This document shows positions 37,429 to 49,998 of a stretch of DNA of 64,000 bases, piece after piece; the stretch's first letter is position 1; each line of letters opens with the position of its first letter. The notes under the pieces were generated by a model. The model saw nothing but the letters and a program-made list of their open reading frames with translations. It was not told the origin of the DNA and made no database searches. Both the position numbers and the translations under genes were made by a program. Location of the stretch: NCBI GenBank assembly GCA_034670405.1, contig JAXDDX010000004.1, positions 6,299,001 to 6,363,000 of the forward strand, read 5' to 3'. Source of the stretch: Hoplostethus atlanticus. Its lineage: Eukaryota; Chordata; Actinopteri; Trachichthyiformes; Trachichthyidae.

Positions 37429-39015
37429 TCTTTCCTCTGTCTTTCTCTCTCTTATTCATTCTTTATCTGCCTTTCTTTTTTACACACACACACAGAGCTT
37501 TACCCTGTGGAGAGTGTCTCACATATGCCATCCAGTTAGCGGGGTATTTTTGTCTGTGTGAGTGGGCAGCGGTGTCACTCAGCGAGCTTTGAGCTCAGCG
37601 GAGGGAGAGCTGTGAAAGCCAGTCACTAACAAGCAGAGAGATTCCCTCCCTGCATCCCACAGCCAGATGGCTAATCTCGGCAGAATAAGAAACATACTCT
37701 ATAATCACATTTGGAAGAAGTAGAAAAAAAAAAAAAAAACATACTCCCGACACCATAGTAATTCAAATGCCTCGTGGTCACAAGTTGCCTGCAATGAGGG
37801 CAACAACAACATAAAGCAAAGTTTCCTTGTCAAAAATGAATTCAATAATTAGACACACTGGAATAACCTCGGTTAGCTTGCAAAACAGACCAGCGCTTGA
37901 GGCGGGCCCTGCGAATTGGAATAAAACATGTTTTCAGGGCTGGTGTATACCCTATCTGCCTGAAGAGGATGATGGCTGTAAAAAAAAACCAAAAAAAAAA
38001 CCCAGATTTATTTTTTCTCCCTCTAGGAAGGTGACAACATTCATTGCCCTCTCCCATCCCCTCCAAAAAAAAGATAAAAAAACTAAACACTCTCCTTATG
38101 CCTACCTCCGCCTGTGGCCTGAATGATGACAGGCTTGATTCCTGCTGGCACTGTGCCAGTGCATGGCCCGAGGATGCCCGCGGGTGTCTGAGGCAGCGTA
38201 TCCATTAGCTACCTGTGTAGGCTGCTCCTCCGAGACGCCCGAGCACTGATGTCTGCCTCCCTTCCCTTTCCAGAGATCCCGCAGCCACACACATGCAGAC
38301 ACACCTGAAGCCTGCCATCTGGTCCGAGGATAGAGTACCATGCTGCTGCGGCCTCCGATGGTCTGACCACTTAGCCCTCCTCCTGTCACTCAGCCTCGTC
38401 AGCCGATGCTGTCAGCACAGGTGGCATTCCCTTATTCCCTCTCTACTGGGTATAAGAACAACCCGGCAGATGTGGATGTTGTTTGGGTTTGCGCTGTGTA
38501 CTGTATGGTTATTGATAACTATTTCCAAACTGAAAGGTAATTCCTCGTTACATGTTTCACAACGAGAAAATTGGTTCAGTGTTTTCAAAAAACAACACGT
38601 GGGTTACTTCATTCTTGTATGTGTTTCGAATGAATTTGTACTGAAGTCAAGCTTTGATTTACCACTTCGGCAAACACACACAAACACATTCAACCAGTTT
38701 TGATTTGTGTGATGCATACAAAGCCTAATTAATGTTATTTACACTCAGTGCAGAATCAAACGCCTGATTTTTACGAACACCAGGAATCAGCAACAGCTGT
38801 TTGATAGAGACAAACTAATGATGTCATGCCCAGAATCATCAGCAGGGAGCCCAGCACCACGGGGGCTGTCACTCAACAACAGAATGTCAGCGGCAGCAGG
38901 GCCTCTGTTTGGGGAAGGCACCTGTCAATCATCTCTCTAGCGGCGGGGGAAGCAGGTGGGCCGGCCAATCAGAGAAAGGTCCCAGCACAGCAGGGCCCGG
39001 GGACCAGGAAGTGAA
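37429..39015. other. Upstream desert
   Basis: No supported gene. A17 run at 37723-37739 and A-rich runs at 37980-38000. A full NFI-type palindrome is at 38145-38159. The 136-codon frame at 38293-38703 has no recognisable domain and I do not support it as a gene. Confidence 0.55.
38145..38159. promoter_or_regulatory. NFI-type palindromic site
   Basis: CTGGCACTGTGCCAG contains TGGC-N5-GCCA, the full nuclear factor I dyad, and is palindromic over 15 bp apart from the central base. Confidence 0.3.
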
Positions 39016-39029
39016 GCGCCATCTGGAGT
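39016..39029 (-). promoter_or_regulatory. CTCF-like motif
   Basis: On the minus strand ACTCCAGATGGCGC matches CCASYAGRKGGCRS at 12 of 14 positions with an intact AGATGGCGC core. It faces the motif at 11997-12010. Occupancy is unknown. Confidence 0.3.
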
Positions 39030-39258
39030 GAAGGCGAGCTCTGAGTGGGCAACCGAGGCGGAGTGACGAAACGCTGGAGGTATAGGCTGGCGGAGGCTGG
39101 CGGAGGCTGCTGCTGGATATAACGAGGGCATTTGGATTCATGCTGCCTATCACACCGAGGCTGTTGTTGATTCTACTAGTCAGATGGTGCTTATTAAAGA
39201 TGTGCACTGGCAGCCATTCCTCCCATGTACGGGTAGAAGACCAGAGTGAGTGAGTGTC

Positions 39259-39264
<6 letters not shown>

Positions 39265-39298
<34 letters not shown>
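39265..39298 (+). repeat. (GT)n microsatellite
   Basis: About 17 uninterrupted GT units. A two-copy tandem of GGCTGGCGGA lies 180 bp before it (about 39085-39104). Confidence 0.95.
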
Positions 39299-39299
<1 letters not shown>

Positions 39300-39629
39300 T
39301 AGCCAACTAGCATGATGGGGAGAATAATGTTACCAGCATTAAGATGGTGCACGAGACATGGTATGACAATACTCTCACTGATTAGTGTAACAGCCCATCC
39401 ATCAACACATAGCACATTTATCAGTGAGATATTATTCTTAACCCTTAACCCAGCCCGTTCTATTTTCAGCTGCCGGATGTCACTTCAACTTTGACAGTGG
39501 ACAATTTGCCAGAGCATAAAATAAAAATAAAAAATGGTGGCAGTGAAAATTGGAAAATTGAAAATTATGACATTGAGTTTGATCTGGGGAAGGTGGATGA
39601 AAAAGTCCATTAAAACAGTTTCTGCATCG

Positions 39630-39630
<1 letters not shown>

Positions 39631-39671
<41 letters not shown>
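39631..39671 (+). repeat. (CT)20 microsatellite
   Basis: About 40 bp of perfect CT, a pure pyrimidine tract. Confidence 0.95.
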
Positions 39672-39674
<3 letters not shown>

Positions 39675-41004
39675 CTTTTATGTAACAATGATCTTTTATT
39701 TCTTTGATAAGAGACAGATCTGCTGAGAGATAGGTCAGAGGAAATGGAATTGAATGGAAATCTTTGCGCTACATTTACTGAACCATCAATGTGATTAATA
39801 GCGGTTAACACCTCGTAAAAATAGAGCCGCAATTACAGCGGAAAATTAGGGGCCAGCATTACCATCATGCTAATAAGTACTGAATATAATTACATTTATC
39901 GCAGTATTGTCACAGAGATTGATAAATTCACGCTCAATCTCGTTAATCTCTCAATAACATCCAGCACAGAATTATCTTTTTGTCACCCTGAATGAAACAG
40001 GGGAAGAGAGAGAGAGACAGTAAAAGGGAGAAAGAGAGAGTAGATGGGAGAAGTGAGGAAATGAGGGAAAGAGAGAGAATGAGAACAAGAGAGAGATATG
40101 CTCCTGTCCATCTCGAGTATTTTTTCTTTTTTTTCACCCTATTCCCAGTAGAAGGGATATAACAGATAATTACCAACTCTAAAAACTGTGTCTTTGTGTG
40201 CCGGTCTGAAAGGAGAAACTCTCCAGCACTGAAGAGATAAAGCTCAAAACAAAAGGGGCCTGAATTGGACCAGGATTAGCTTTAATGGTGGTAATTACCA
40301 GAGGGGATAACAGCCCGGTCCTCTCTGCCCATCACTAAAGCCCAGAGCAGAGGACAGCAGGAGGGGGGCGGTGGGGGGAGAAAGGCCTGAATCGGAGGGC
40401 CCATCCTTGGCTGCACGGTGGCGGGGTGGTGAAGCACATTCATTTGTAAAACACTTGGACGACCCATCTACACGTCTGGCCTCTCCTGCGCTAAAAGCCA
40501 CTATCTCACCGCCCCAATAATGGCTGTGCATAAAAAAAAGGATGAGGCCCTCTACACTGTTGCTTCTTGAATTACAATCTGGGCTGATGGCATGGATAAG
40601 AGTGCCCTAAATTATAGCAGCGGGGGCAGCGAGGCCTCTCTCTCTCTCTCTCTGTCTTTCTCTGTCTCTCTCTCTCCGACTCATCTTAATAGGCTGAGTA
40701 GCATCAGCGAGCCACGCCGCGTGCACGCCGATAAAACATTATTATTTGGGCCATTGACAGTCATGGAGGTCTGCCGCCTGCAAACAAGAGAAATTAAAAT
40801 GCAACATGGTGCAAACCGCACAGCCTCCGGTGTAAGACGGGCCCCTAGACATCAGCGGGAACAAAGAGGGAAACCATAGGAGCCATGTGCAGGACATTCA
40901 GCCGCTCAGAAGGCTATAATTTATCTGCTTTTAAATCTCTGGTTCAAAACCCTGATTTCATTGTTAACCCTTTAGCCCCTGCAACATCACACACTGTCAA
41001 ATAT

Positions 41005-41007
<3 letters not shown>

Positions 41008-41044
<37 letters not shown>
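41008..41044 (+). repeat. (GT)n microsatellite
   Basis: About 18 uninterrupted GT units, the first of two separated by 75 bp of unique sequence. Confidence 0.95.
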
Positions 41045-41045
<1 letters not shown>

Positions 41046-41118
41046 ACTTACTCCCTCAACCTCCATCCACTCCACCTGTGTACATTCCCAAGGTGTGTAT
41101 GGACGGTCTGGACTTGGT

Positions 41119-41119
<1 letters not shown>

Positions 41120-41155
<36 letters not shown>
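41120..41155 (+). repeat. (GT)n microsatellite
   Basis: About 18 uninterrupted GT units, the partner of the tract at 41008-41044. Flanking sequences differ, so this is not a simple duplication. Confidence 0.95.
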
Positions 41156-41157
<2 letters not shown>

Positions 41158-42953
41158 CCTGAATACCCAGATCAATAAAGAGCAACCCACCAGACAATCA
41201 ATCTACCGGGTAGCTTGGATCTATAAATATCTCATATGTCCGGCTGGGCCAGACGGTGCAAAACCTGTGCCGCGTTAACCCGATCTCGCTGATTCCTCGA
41301 TGAATAAATAAAACGCTTTCTCCCCCCCAGTGTTACTCGTCTTCGCATTGATCATATAAATGTGTGAATTGTTTCTTTATCCATATCGAGTAGTTTATTG
41401 TTTCTGTGTCGGTGTCAAACAGATGAGGAAGAAGAAGCTGCTGAGGCCGGTAAGGTTATACTAGTGATGTCTTTAACCTATAGGGGACTTCAGAATAGGG
41501 CCTACACTGTAATATGTGGCTGTTCCAAGAGGCACCCTACAGCCTGATCCATACTCTCTTTAATTAACTCTTTTGAGCCTCTAGAGAAAGGCCTTCACCT
41601 GAGAGAATGGACCTGCCATTCAAAAACTCCACCTGTGACAACAGAGCTTCATTGGAGGCATGTCTATAGGCTCTATAGCTCTTATCTGAGGGACGAATCA
41701 TGAGGCATCATCACTTTTCTCTTAGAGCATCTCTTAGAGCTCCAGGATGACCCCCTCTGTCTGCTCTCTGTGGGATCTATCTTTTTAATCTATCCACAAT
41801 GAACCACCAGGTGAAGAAAACCACCTGAAATGTGGATTATTTGTACACCGCTCTCTTACGTTGGTAATGTAAATGGGATATAAGATCACGACCAGATTTA
41901 GATTTAGTTCCTGGTCTCAGTGAATTCCTCAGACGATGTTGCCTATGATTAGATTACACCAGGAGGATGATCCCTGATAACTTCTCTGTGTTACATCAAT
42001 ACAGGCAGCATATGAGCCATTTGTGCAAACAAATTCCTTGAGGCTGACATCAAACATCCAACCACATGTCCGCCTGCCCTTGCGAGGAAGTCAGCATGGA
42101 AATCCCCCTCCTCCCTCCATCCCTCCTCAATAAGTTTGTGGTTAGCATCTTTTTTTTTCTTTTCGCTCCATGTGAACCTCGGCAGATGAAAGCGGAGTAA
42201 TGTTGCTAATGTGTGCGATAGTCACAGCCACATAAACCCTCTACAATAAATTAAAGACCACAGGCCTGCATCTTGGCCTCATGTGACCAAACCCCCCAGA
42301 CACAAACAGACATACGGTCACACAGTCAAACATTGTCCTCCAACGCCCTCCAAACCAGAAGCAGCCAGCAGGCAGGCGCCCGCGCTCCCCGCTCTAGACC
42401 TATCTGGCGGTGGAGATAAAACCATACTGTAAACACAACAACATTTGACTCATCTCTCTCATGACATGACAGGGAAGCTGAATGGGGGGGGTGGGGGTTA
42501 TTTACTGGAGGACCTGTAACTTGGTGTTCATGAAAAAGATGCTGCTGCTAAGTTTCAATTGCTCAATTGTTCAACGAGCTGAAGCTGTAACTGTCTCTAG
42601 CTGTCTCTACTGTCTATGCTGCTCTTTATAGTTTGTGGTCTTGCTTTGACGAGAATCTTAGGGCGCAAGTGAAAGAAGCCATGTGACACACACACACACA
42701 CACACACACACCCACCCACACGGCACCCATAAAATTCAGATGTCTCCACACTCCATCCTTTGTGAGACCTTATTGTCCTGGTTATTACCCTGGGTATTGT
42801 TAGAGAGAATTGGTATGCTTATCAAGGCCTGTAGTCTAAAGTTGATACGACACTGGCCTGGCAGCTTCATTAAGATTGATATCCTGCCGCAGCACACCCA
42901 GATGAGCTGATCTAGGACATGGGAGTGAGCAGCCGAGCAGAGTTAGAAAGAGA

Positions 42954-42987
<34 letters not shown>

Positions 42988-45900
42988 CCAGGTTCACCAC
43001 CCAAGTAGCTCAATTGCCATCTATTGAGCCACTTGAGCACAGGAGAAGGGCCAGGCATGCATACTTCTCTTTTAAGGGGACGGTCCCCCTGTAACCTCAC
43101 CCTGCCAGTCATAAATTACCTTCCCTGGCTCAGTCCTTTCACAGTGGATGCACAGAAGGCCCCTATAGCCTCTCTATGAGCAATTAAGGCCTGAATGGGA
43201 TGGTATCAAACCACCCTGACCTCATCCAACCTCTCCTGTCATTGTGGCCTCCTGAAAGGACCCCTCCGTTTTGTCCCCTGAGTGCCACGGCTCTCAGTGT
43301 GCAGGTAGAGTACATTTTTACTGGCCACTGGCCACCTCTGTTTTCAGTCAGTTTTATCCTCAGCGATATAAACGAGGTCAAGCAGACTGAAAGTTTTTCT
43401 TTTTTTTGGGGTGGTGGTGGGTTGGGGGTAAATGCCCTCTAGCAAGAAAACAGCGATGGAATGTGTACGGCTGGTTAAAGGCTAGTCTGCTCAAAATATC
43501 CCAAACTCCAGACTGCGGCAGCATCGGGTCTTTAGGTGTATGACAACACCCCCGTCTCATTTGGCAGATTACTTTCCAGCTGATGGCCTTACTATCCGTC
43601 CTATCATCTGAGCCACATTCACTCCGACTAGTCAACTGGAATGAAACTTCTACTTTATGAGAAGTTGAAGTTGCTAAATTCAGCCTCAATAGGTCAGGGA
43701 AGATCGCAAGTGTATACATTAACCAAGCACACTGGCGTGTCTAATATGCTGCGGTGGACAAAACAAAGGCTTTCATTGATATCGCCATATCGAGTCAAGC
43801 CTGGATCCAGTGGCTAGCCCGGGTTTCCACCAGCCAGACCTAATGATTTATCGCACCACTGACTAGGCCTCACACTATATCTGATTGGCAAGGCTGGGGC
43901 CCATTAAGAGGCATAATATTTTTAATCACTGTTCACCGTGTCAATAGCAATGCTAATCATTTCAAAGGTGTGTTGATATATTTCCCCGCCCTGTGGGTGT
44001 GGAGGAGGCCTGATAAACAAGAGCGAGACCTTTCTGGGGCATTTTTTTTAATCTTCATAAAAAATGACGTGGGGGTTAAGCATTACTTCTAAAGCTCTGG
44101 TTTCACCTTCAAGGACCTTCATTAAAGACAGGAGCCCCAAATGTGAGTCACTGAGTAAACATCTGTTATTGGAAGGCATAATGTCAAACCAAATGTGCAT
44201 CATCTTCCATGCCGTGCGTCTGGATGTCACAGCTAAATAGGTGGAGTGCCTTTCAGGAAATGATAAGACCGACAGAGTGGGTAGGAACGAAATTCTTTTC
44301 ATTAAGATAATCGTCATCTTCGCGCCAGCAACGACACTGTAATGGTGCGATCCTTTACTGTCAATCGTATCAATGCCACCTTATTACTAAAACACTAATT
44401 TTATGTTTTCGTCCCCTAATCTTGTCTCAACACTTCCCCGCCATTACGTTACATCGCGACGCTCCGCTGTTTTTACGATGTTATATTTCTCTGAGCATCT
44501 TGAGGGGGGAAATGGAACCAAGTGACAGCTAGTTTAATGTGCGTGCAGTGAAATGTCAAGCGTTATCAAGCACACTGGCCAAACGTGGTTACAGAGAGGA
44601 GTATTATGGAAGTGGGGCAGTTGCAGCAGGCCCCTCTGATGGCCCATAGAGTGCTCCCTATATGCACACAGAGTCATTGGGCAGATGTGACCTCGCCGGC
44701 GCACAGAGGCTCTTTGTGTCCGAGGATTTAGAGTCCCCCGGGCCTCCTGGCTCTAAACATTAACAGACCTACTGCAGAAGGAGAGAGAGAGAGACCCTTA
44801 CTCTGCTGACATGCAACATTAACCGGGGCCAACTCTCTCTCCATACATGCGATGTAAGGAAGGGCCCTATATGCACAGATGCAACGCAAAGATGCATGTG
44901 ACGGGTTGACGCCGGGGCGAGGCCGCAACTCAACGGCACACTAATGAGGTGAAGCCAGTGTACTTAGTGGAAATATATCAGTTACCGGACAGACGACATA
45001 TATTTATATTGCTCTCCTCACTTGTTTACATGCAGCCGAGGTCTCAAAGCACTCCACTTAGCGAAGTCCTCTACTCCCTCGGTCCATTTCATCCCTTTAT
45101 AAGCAGGGGTCAACACCCTTAGCGCGATTTAACCCATCTTCCATGAAGCGCCTGTTGTCTTGTTGTTGTGTTTGGAAGACAAATCCCATTTTAAAAATGA
45201 ATTCCTTAAACAATCATCTGTCAGAGATGTTGCGAACCTGACATGAACTTATCTGGATTCTCTGCTTTTCCTCCTCCTCTCTGGAACAGTGTGATGCTTC
45301 ACCGCCGTCCTTAAAGCTGCTGTGTGAGTCGCTGATACTCTCATCAGTTTTGCTAATAGTAGTGATGATACAACATTTGCATAAAGGAAATGAAACAGGT
45401 ACATTTGCATATATTAAACATTTATATGTATGCGTATAATATGTTTGCTCATTTCAGGAAACCAGGCGAGATAATAGTAAGACTAAGACAGGAAATAGAA
45501 GGGCCACAAATCCACAGTAAATATTGGCCTTCGTTATCTGCCATCCCCTCAGACAGGAGGCTGGATCATTTTTCAGCAAAGAGCCCCCTGTTCTTGAGGA
45601 CTGGACCAGGCCCCGCTTTATTAAATTATCTCCCTTGCTTCGCAAATACAATTTCCTGCATAAATCACTCAAATGATCCTTCAGCCTGTCAGGTCCGAGA
45701 GAGTGTTTTTCTATCCTATCAGCCTCCGACCAGGTTATGCAAATCCCCAGAGCCGTGTGTTCGATATCTATTGAGATGCTTCAATTGTCTGCGTTTGGCC
45801 CCAAATCCTCCACATGTCCCCATATTATTCTCTTGCCCTTGATAAAAGTGACACTAAGCATCAAGCCATCACCAAGTCAGTAATCCATTACCAAAAAAAG

Positions 45901-46972
45901 AGCATGCCAATTTAACTAAGCCAGCGACACTGACCCTGCAACCTTGACCTTGTAAACATTACAATGGGGGGAGGCCACAGTTTGTGCATTGGAGATCTGC
46001 TCTGTGGAGCATTGGAAAGGGCTTATTATGGTCCCTAAGCCTGGGCTGAATTCAATCACATTGGAAAGGGGCTGAACAGAGAAATCTTTACTAGGGGTCA
46101 GCTTGGTTTAAGACCCTAATACAGAAATATAGCAGCAAGGCAGCCAGATAGAGGTCTGAATTATCATCCTCCCTGCAGCTAGCTAGCAGTCTAATTCTGA
46201 CGGATAAACATCTGTAATGCATTGGCTCAAATGGGAGCCGGCTTAAAGTGACTTCAGCTTGATCCCGGACAGCTGTTCGGGGACCGGCTACGGCCCAGCT
46301 GCGCAGGGGGTCTCAGTGGACCGCTTTGAAAAGGGACCTCCAAAAAATCTAAAGGGACAAAAGGAGTCTCACAAACAATGTTCCCGCCGATACAATGGCG
46401 GTGCACAGGGAGGAAGGGGCAAAGGAGCACTGCCTATTCTGGGTTGGATGAATGACCAGCGCATTCCTCTCCAGTCGCCAAGCAGAGAGCGCAGTGACCA
46501 AGAGTGACAAGTCTTTACACCGCTTTGTTGACACTCCGTGTGCTTGACCAATACATTCCTTCTGCTCTCTCACCCTCTCTCCTCTCTCTCCCTTTCTCCC
46601 CCCCCATCCACCCCTTTCTGCTCCCTTGCTCCCTTCTTCCTTTGCTTCTATTTTTCTTTGCATTTCTGTTGTTTTTTTTGATTATTTTTATTCTGTGTGG
46701 GTAGCCTTGAGTCTACCTATGTCTACATATACCCTAGTTACATATAGCTTATATCCAGAATAAAACATTGGACCGAATGGTATGGTACAGGTACATAAAT
46801 ACTGTCCAGGGTCAGGTCACCGCCTAGCATTACTGACACATTTAGAACACATGTTTGTTCTCCCGACAAGCTACACATCAGCCCCATGACAAGTGAAATG
46901 GGTGGATATAACATATGTGACAGTATCAAGGGTTCATACAGAGGACAGGGAAGTATAGGCTTCCTCCCTCTC

Positions 46973-46973
46973 C

Positions 46974-47027
<54 letters not shown>
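46973..47027 (+). repeat. Compound (CT)n(CA)n microsatellite
   Basis: About 10 CT units pass directly into about 18 CA units. Minus-strand frames through it encode Cys-Val and Arg-Glu repeats only. Confidence 0.95.
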
Positions 47028-47030
<3 letters not shown>

Positions 47031-49959
47031 AAAAAGGAGCTCCTTGCATTGCACAAAAAATCCCCAAATCTCAAAGACTAACAGGCCAATCCCTAATACA
47101 ATTTCAAGTTCTGATGAAGTTAGATAGTTGTATTGCACGCTGCACAAAGAGTTAATTCAGGAATCAACAGGGCGATGTCAAGCAAAGGCCGTAGAACAGC
47201 TGGAAACCAAGTGAATTGCGCCTCTAGGTTCATGGCACCGACACGTGCAGGTAGAAATGGCAAAGAAATGGAAGTTACTTCTGACGGATTAAAACTCTCG
47301 TGAACATTTCCTGGGGTGAGAAGACTCGGGGTTGTCATCTACAAGCCAATGATTCTGAGAGAAAAGAGCGAGACAAGGGGAAAACAAAGCCATTCGGTGT
47401 AGAGCTGGTGGTGCTTGTTCCATGTGAAATGGCTCATACTCCTTAATTGACTGGATAAGGCCTGTGTTAAGCCCCACAGAGCTTCGGCATCGGCGGATCC
47501 ACACCTGTGACAGCAGCGCGAAGAATGAAGGGGGCTCATTAAAAACTTGATTCAGATCTTCAGCGGGGATCCCTGTTGAGTCGCTTTAAAGCGAGGCGCT
47601 CATCGGGAATGATAGGTGGCAAATACAGTAGCGGGGGGAAATTGGACTTGAAAAGAAATGTCTGTCTCTCTATTTTTTAAAGCTTTCCTCTTAATAACCT
47701 GTTTTCCTTTGTACTCTCAAACAAAATGGCTTCTCCTGTTGTACACGGAGCCTTTGAAGGTGATCTGTGACTGGCATACATGGATGTCTTCTCACAGGGG
47801 CCTTAATTTGATGCTTGAGCGCTGTTGAAACTCCCTTCGTTGAGCTCGTTGCCTCTGTCTGAAAAGAGTAGACTTTCAGTTGAGTAAAAAAGTAAACTGC
47901 ATCAATTTTTCATGTACCTGTCCTGAAGGTAGGCATCGCAGTTTACTATTCCAAAAGAATGACTCATGCTGTATCCTGTAAACTGCATCCCTCCAAGTGA
48001 TGTTTGACCTTGTAGCTCTACCTGTGGATGAGGAGAGGCATATGTGCTCGTGTTTGTGTACAAGGCGGGTGAAAATGAATTCAGCGCACCCCGTGACATG
48101 TATGATGAGGAATGTTCTGGTAAATTATGACACAAAGCATAATTCATGTGACAAATAGAGGGAACTATTCAATAGATGGAGCAGATTATTGGTTTGAAGG
48201 CACATACCTCCAGGCTATGAATATCTGAACTACCTGGTGTAAGAGATAATAAGCACCATCTTAATGGTTTATGAATCTCATTTGATTTATGGTTATTAAC
48301 CGGAGGAGAGTTATAGTAGTGCTGTATTGATGGACGGGGGGTACTTCAGGGTAGAGCCCACATGATTGTAATTGTACAAGCTCTCATAGTCTGCCAGCCT
48401 AGAGACACAGACGTCATAGGCAACCATGGTAAGCACATGCACATTAACCTGACCTACAAAACCTGATGCTATTTTTGCTCTATTCCTAAAAGTCTTTCCA
48501 CTGGTACGAAAAACTTTCCCCAACTAACAAGTAGCTTCAAGCCAATCATCACTTCTTCGATTTTTTTTTCTTGTTAGTGATGCCAGAAGTAGTAGTGAAA
48601 GGGGTGGAGGGGTAAAAAAAAAAAAAAGCTTTCATCGAGGGGACTGACACCCTTCCCATCCCGCACACGCCTCCAAGCGAGCACATCCCCTTGTCGATCC
48701 CCTCCCAAAAAAAAAAAAAAAAAAAGGCATAAATAAAAGAACTGTGGTGCAGATTGGAGAAGGCATAAGCAGATTTTCAATGGGATTTCAGGAGAAAGCA
48801 CAAGGGGCAGAATTTTTTTCCCCCGTTTGTCTGCTGTTCAAATGGGTCTGATGAGCCTGGAGCTGGAGGCTCTGATTGTCATAGAGGTCCTGATCTCTTG
48901 TGAGAATTGATTTCCATCATTTGGGGGGAGCTGCACAGACTGAGGGTATATTCCTGCCTGGGAGAGCAAGATAAGGGCCAAATGAACTGAGACCAACTTA
49001 CTGTACAAAAAACAGCAGGGAAAAAAAAACAAAGCAGCAGCTCTTCAACGAAAAGAAATATGTTAAGTTGTCTCAAACAGTCCATTCTCCAATGTTGGAT
49101 TAGTTTTCAAAGAGTGGAAGGAAGGCTTGTTGTGACGTTTTCTCTCTGCAAAGCATTTCATCTGATTATGAGTACTTTGCAATCTGCGACAGCATGATTG
49201 ATGCTCCACTTTCATGAGGGGAATTTTAACAGCACCTCTTCAGCGCTCAATGCGCACCCAATTATGCGTCTGAGCTGGTAACCTTGAATTTATGTCGCCA
49301 TGGCAACAAAACCCCCGGTCATGCATTATGGATTATCATTGAAATTCTACACCCCTACCTAACATAATGAGAGCCCGGGACTTAATCAAATCAGCCCATT
49401 CTGTGTGACACAAAGTGAAGAAGGAGCTCTCATTGTATTGGGGTTGAGGCTGGGAGAAGCCAGCCAGGCAAGCAGGCAGGCAGGCGGGCGGCAGACTGGG
49501 CTGTGACGGACCCAGCAGCTGCAGGGCTTGCAGCCTGATAGATGGCTCCCATATACATCAGTGAACATATAGACAGATGGCCCTCAATGCCTGGAATTTC
49601 CAACCCAGGAAGCAGCTGTTCAGCCTAACCTCTGCTGTCCATCTCACCTTGTTGTCATGGAACATTGAGCAGAGAAGGAGAATGTGGATGGCTACATGGT
49701 GTGGACTGTGGTGGAGCACCATGGTGCTTGGTTTGGGACAGGGGACGGGGCCGAGGCAGGGCTGGCTGAAATTTAGATTAGATGGCAGTTTTTCATTCCC
49801 CCTCTCTCTCTCTCTCTCTCGACCCCTCCTCTCTCCCGTCTCCCCCCATGTTTTCCCTCATTTCGTTTTTGTGGGTAGCCTGAGGATGTGGGTGGCACTT
49901 GAGTATTCCTGTCTTACCCATGGCCTCAAAAATAGAGATGGGAAGCCCATAATAATTTA

Positions 49960-49998
<39 letters not shown>

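Larger units (their letters stand above)
39672..46970. other. Upstream desert
   Basis: No supported gene. GA-rich purine stretch at 40005-40095, CT-rich at 40639-40677, two GT tracts listed separately, a three-copy CTGTCTCTA-like tandem at 42590-42618, (CA)n at 42686-42711 and (GA)n at 42953-42985. The interval 43780-46500 is largely free of simple repeats and contains octamer words ATTTGCAT near 45403 and ATGCAAAT near 45739. It is a reasonable place to look for conserved elements. Confidence 0.6.

Noticed and set aside
38293-38703. 136-codon plus-strand frame with hydrophobic stretches
   Set aside because: Two hydrophobic segments suggested a membrane protein, but there is no recognisable family and the frame runs into AT-rich non-coding sequence. 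Kept as non-coding.
40410-40440. SINE head-like GGCTGCACGGTGGCGGGGTGG
   Set aside because: It resembles the start of a common fish tRNA-derived repeat, but no B box, body or tail follows.
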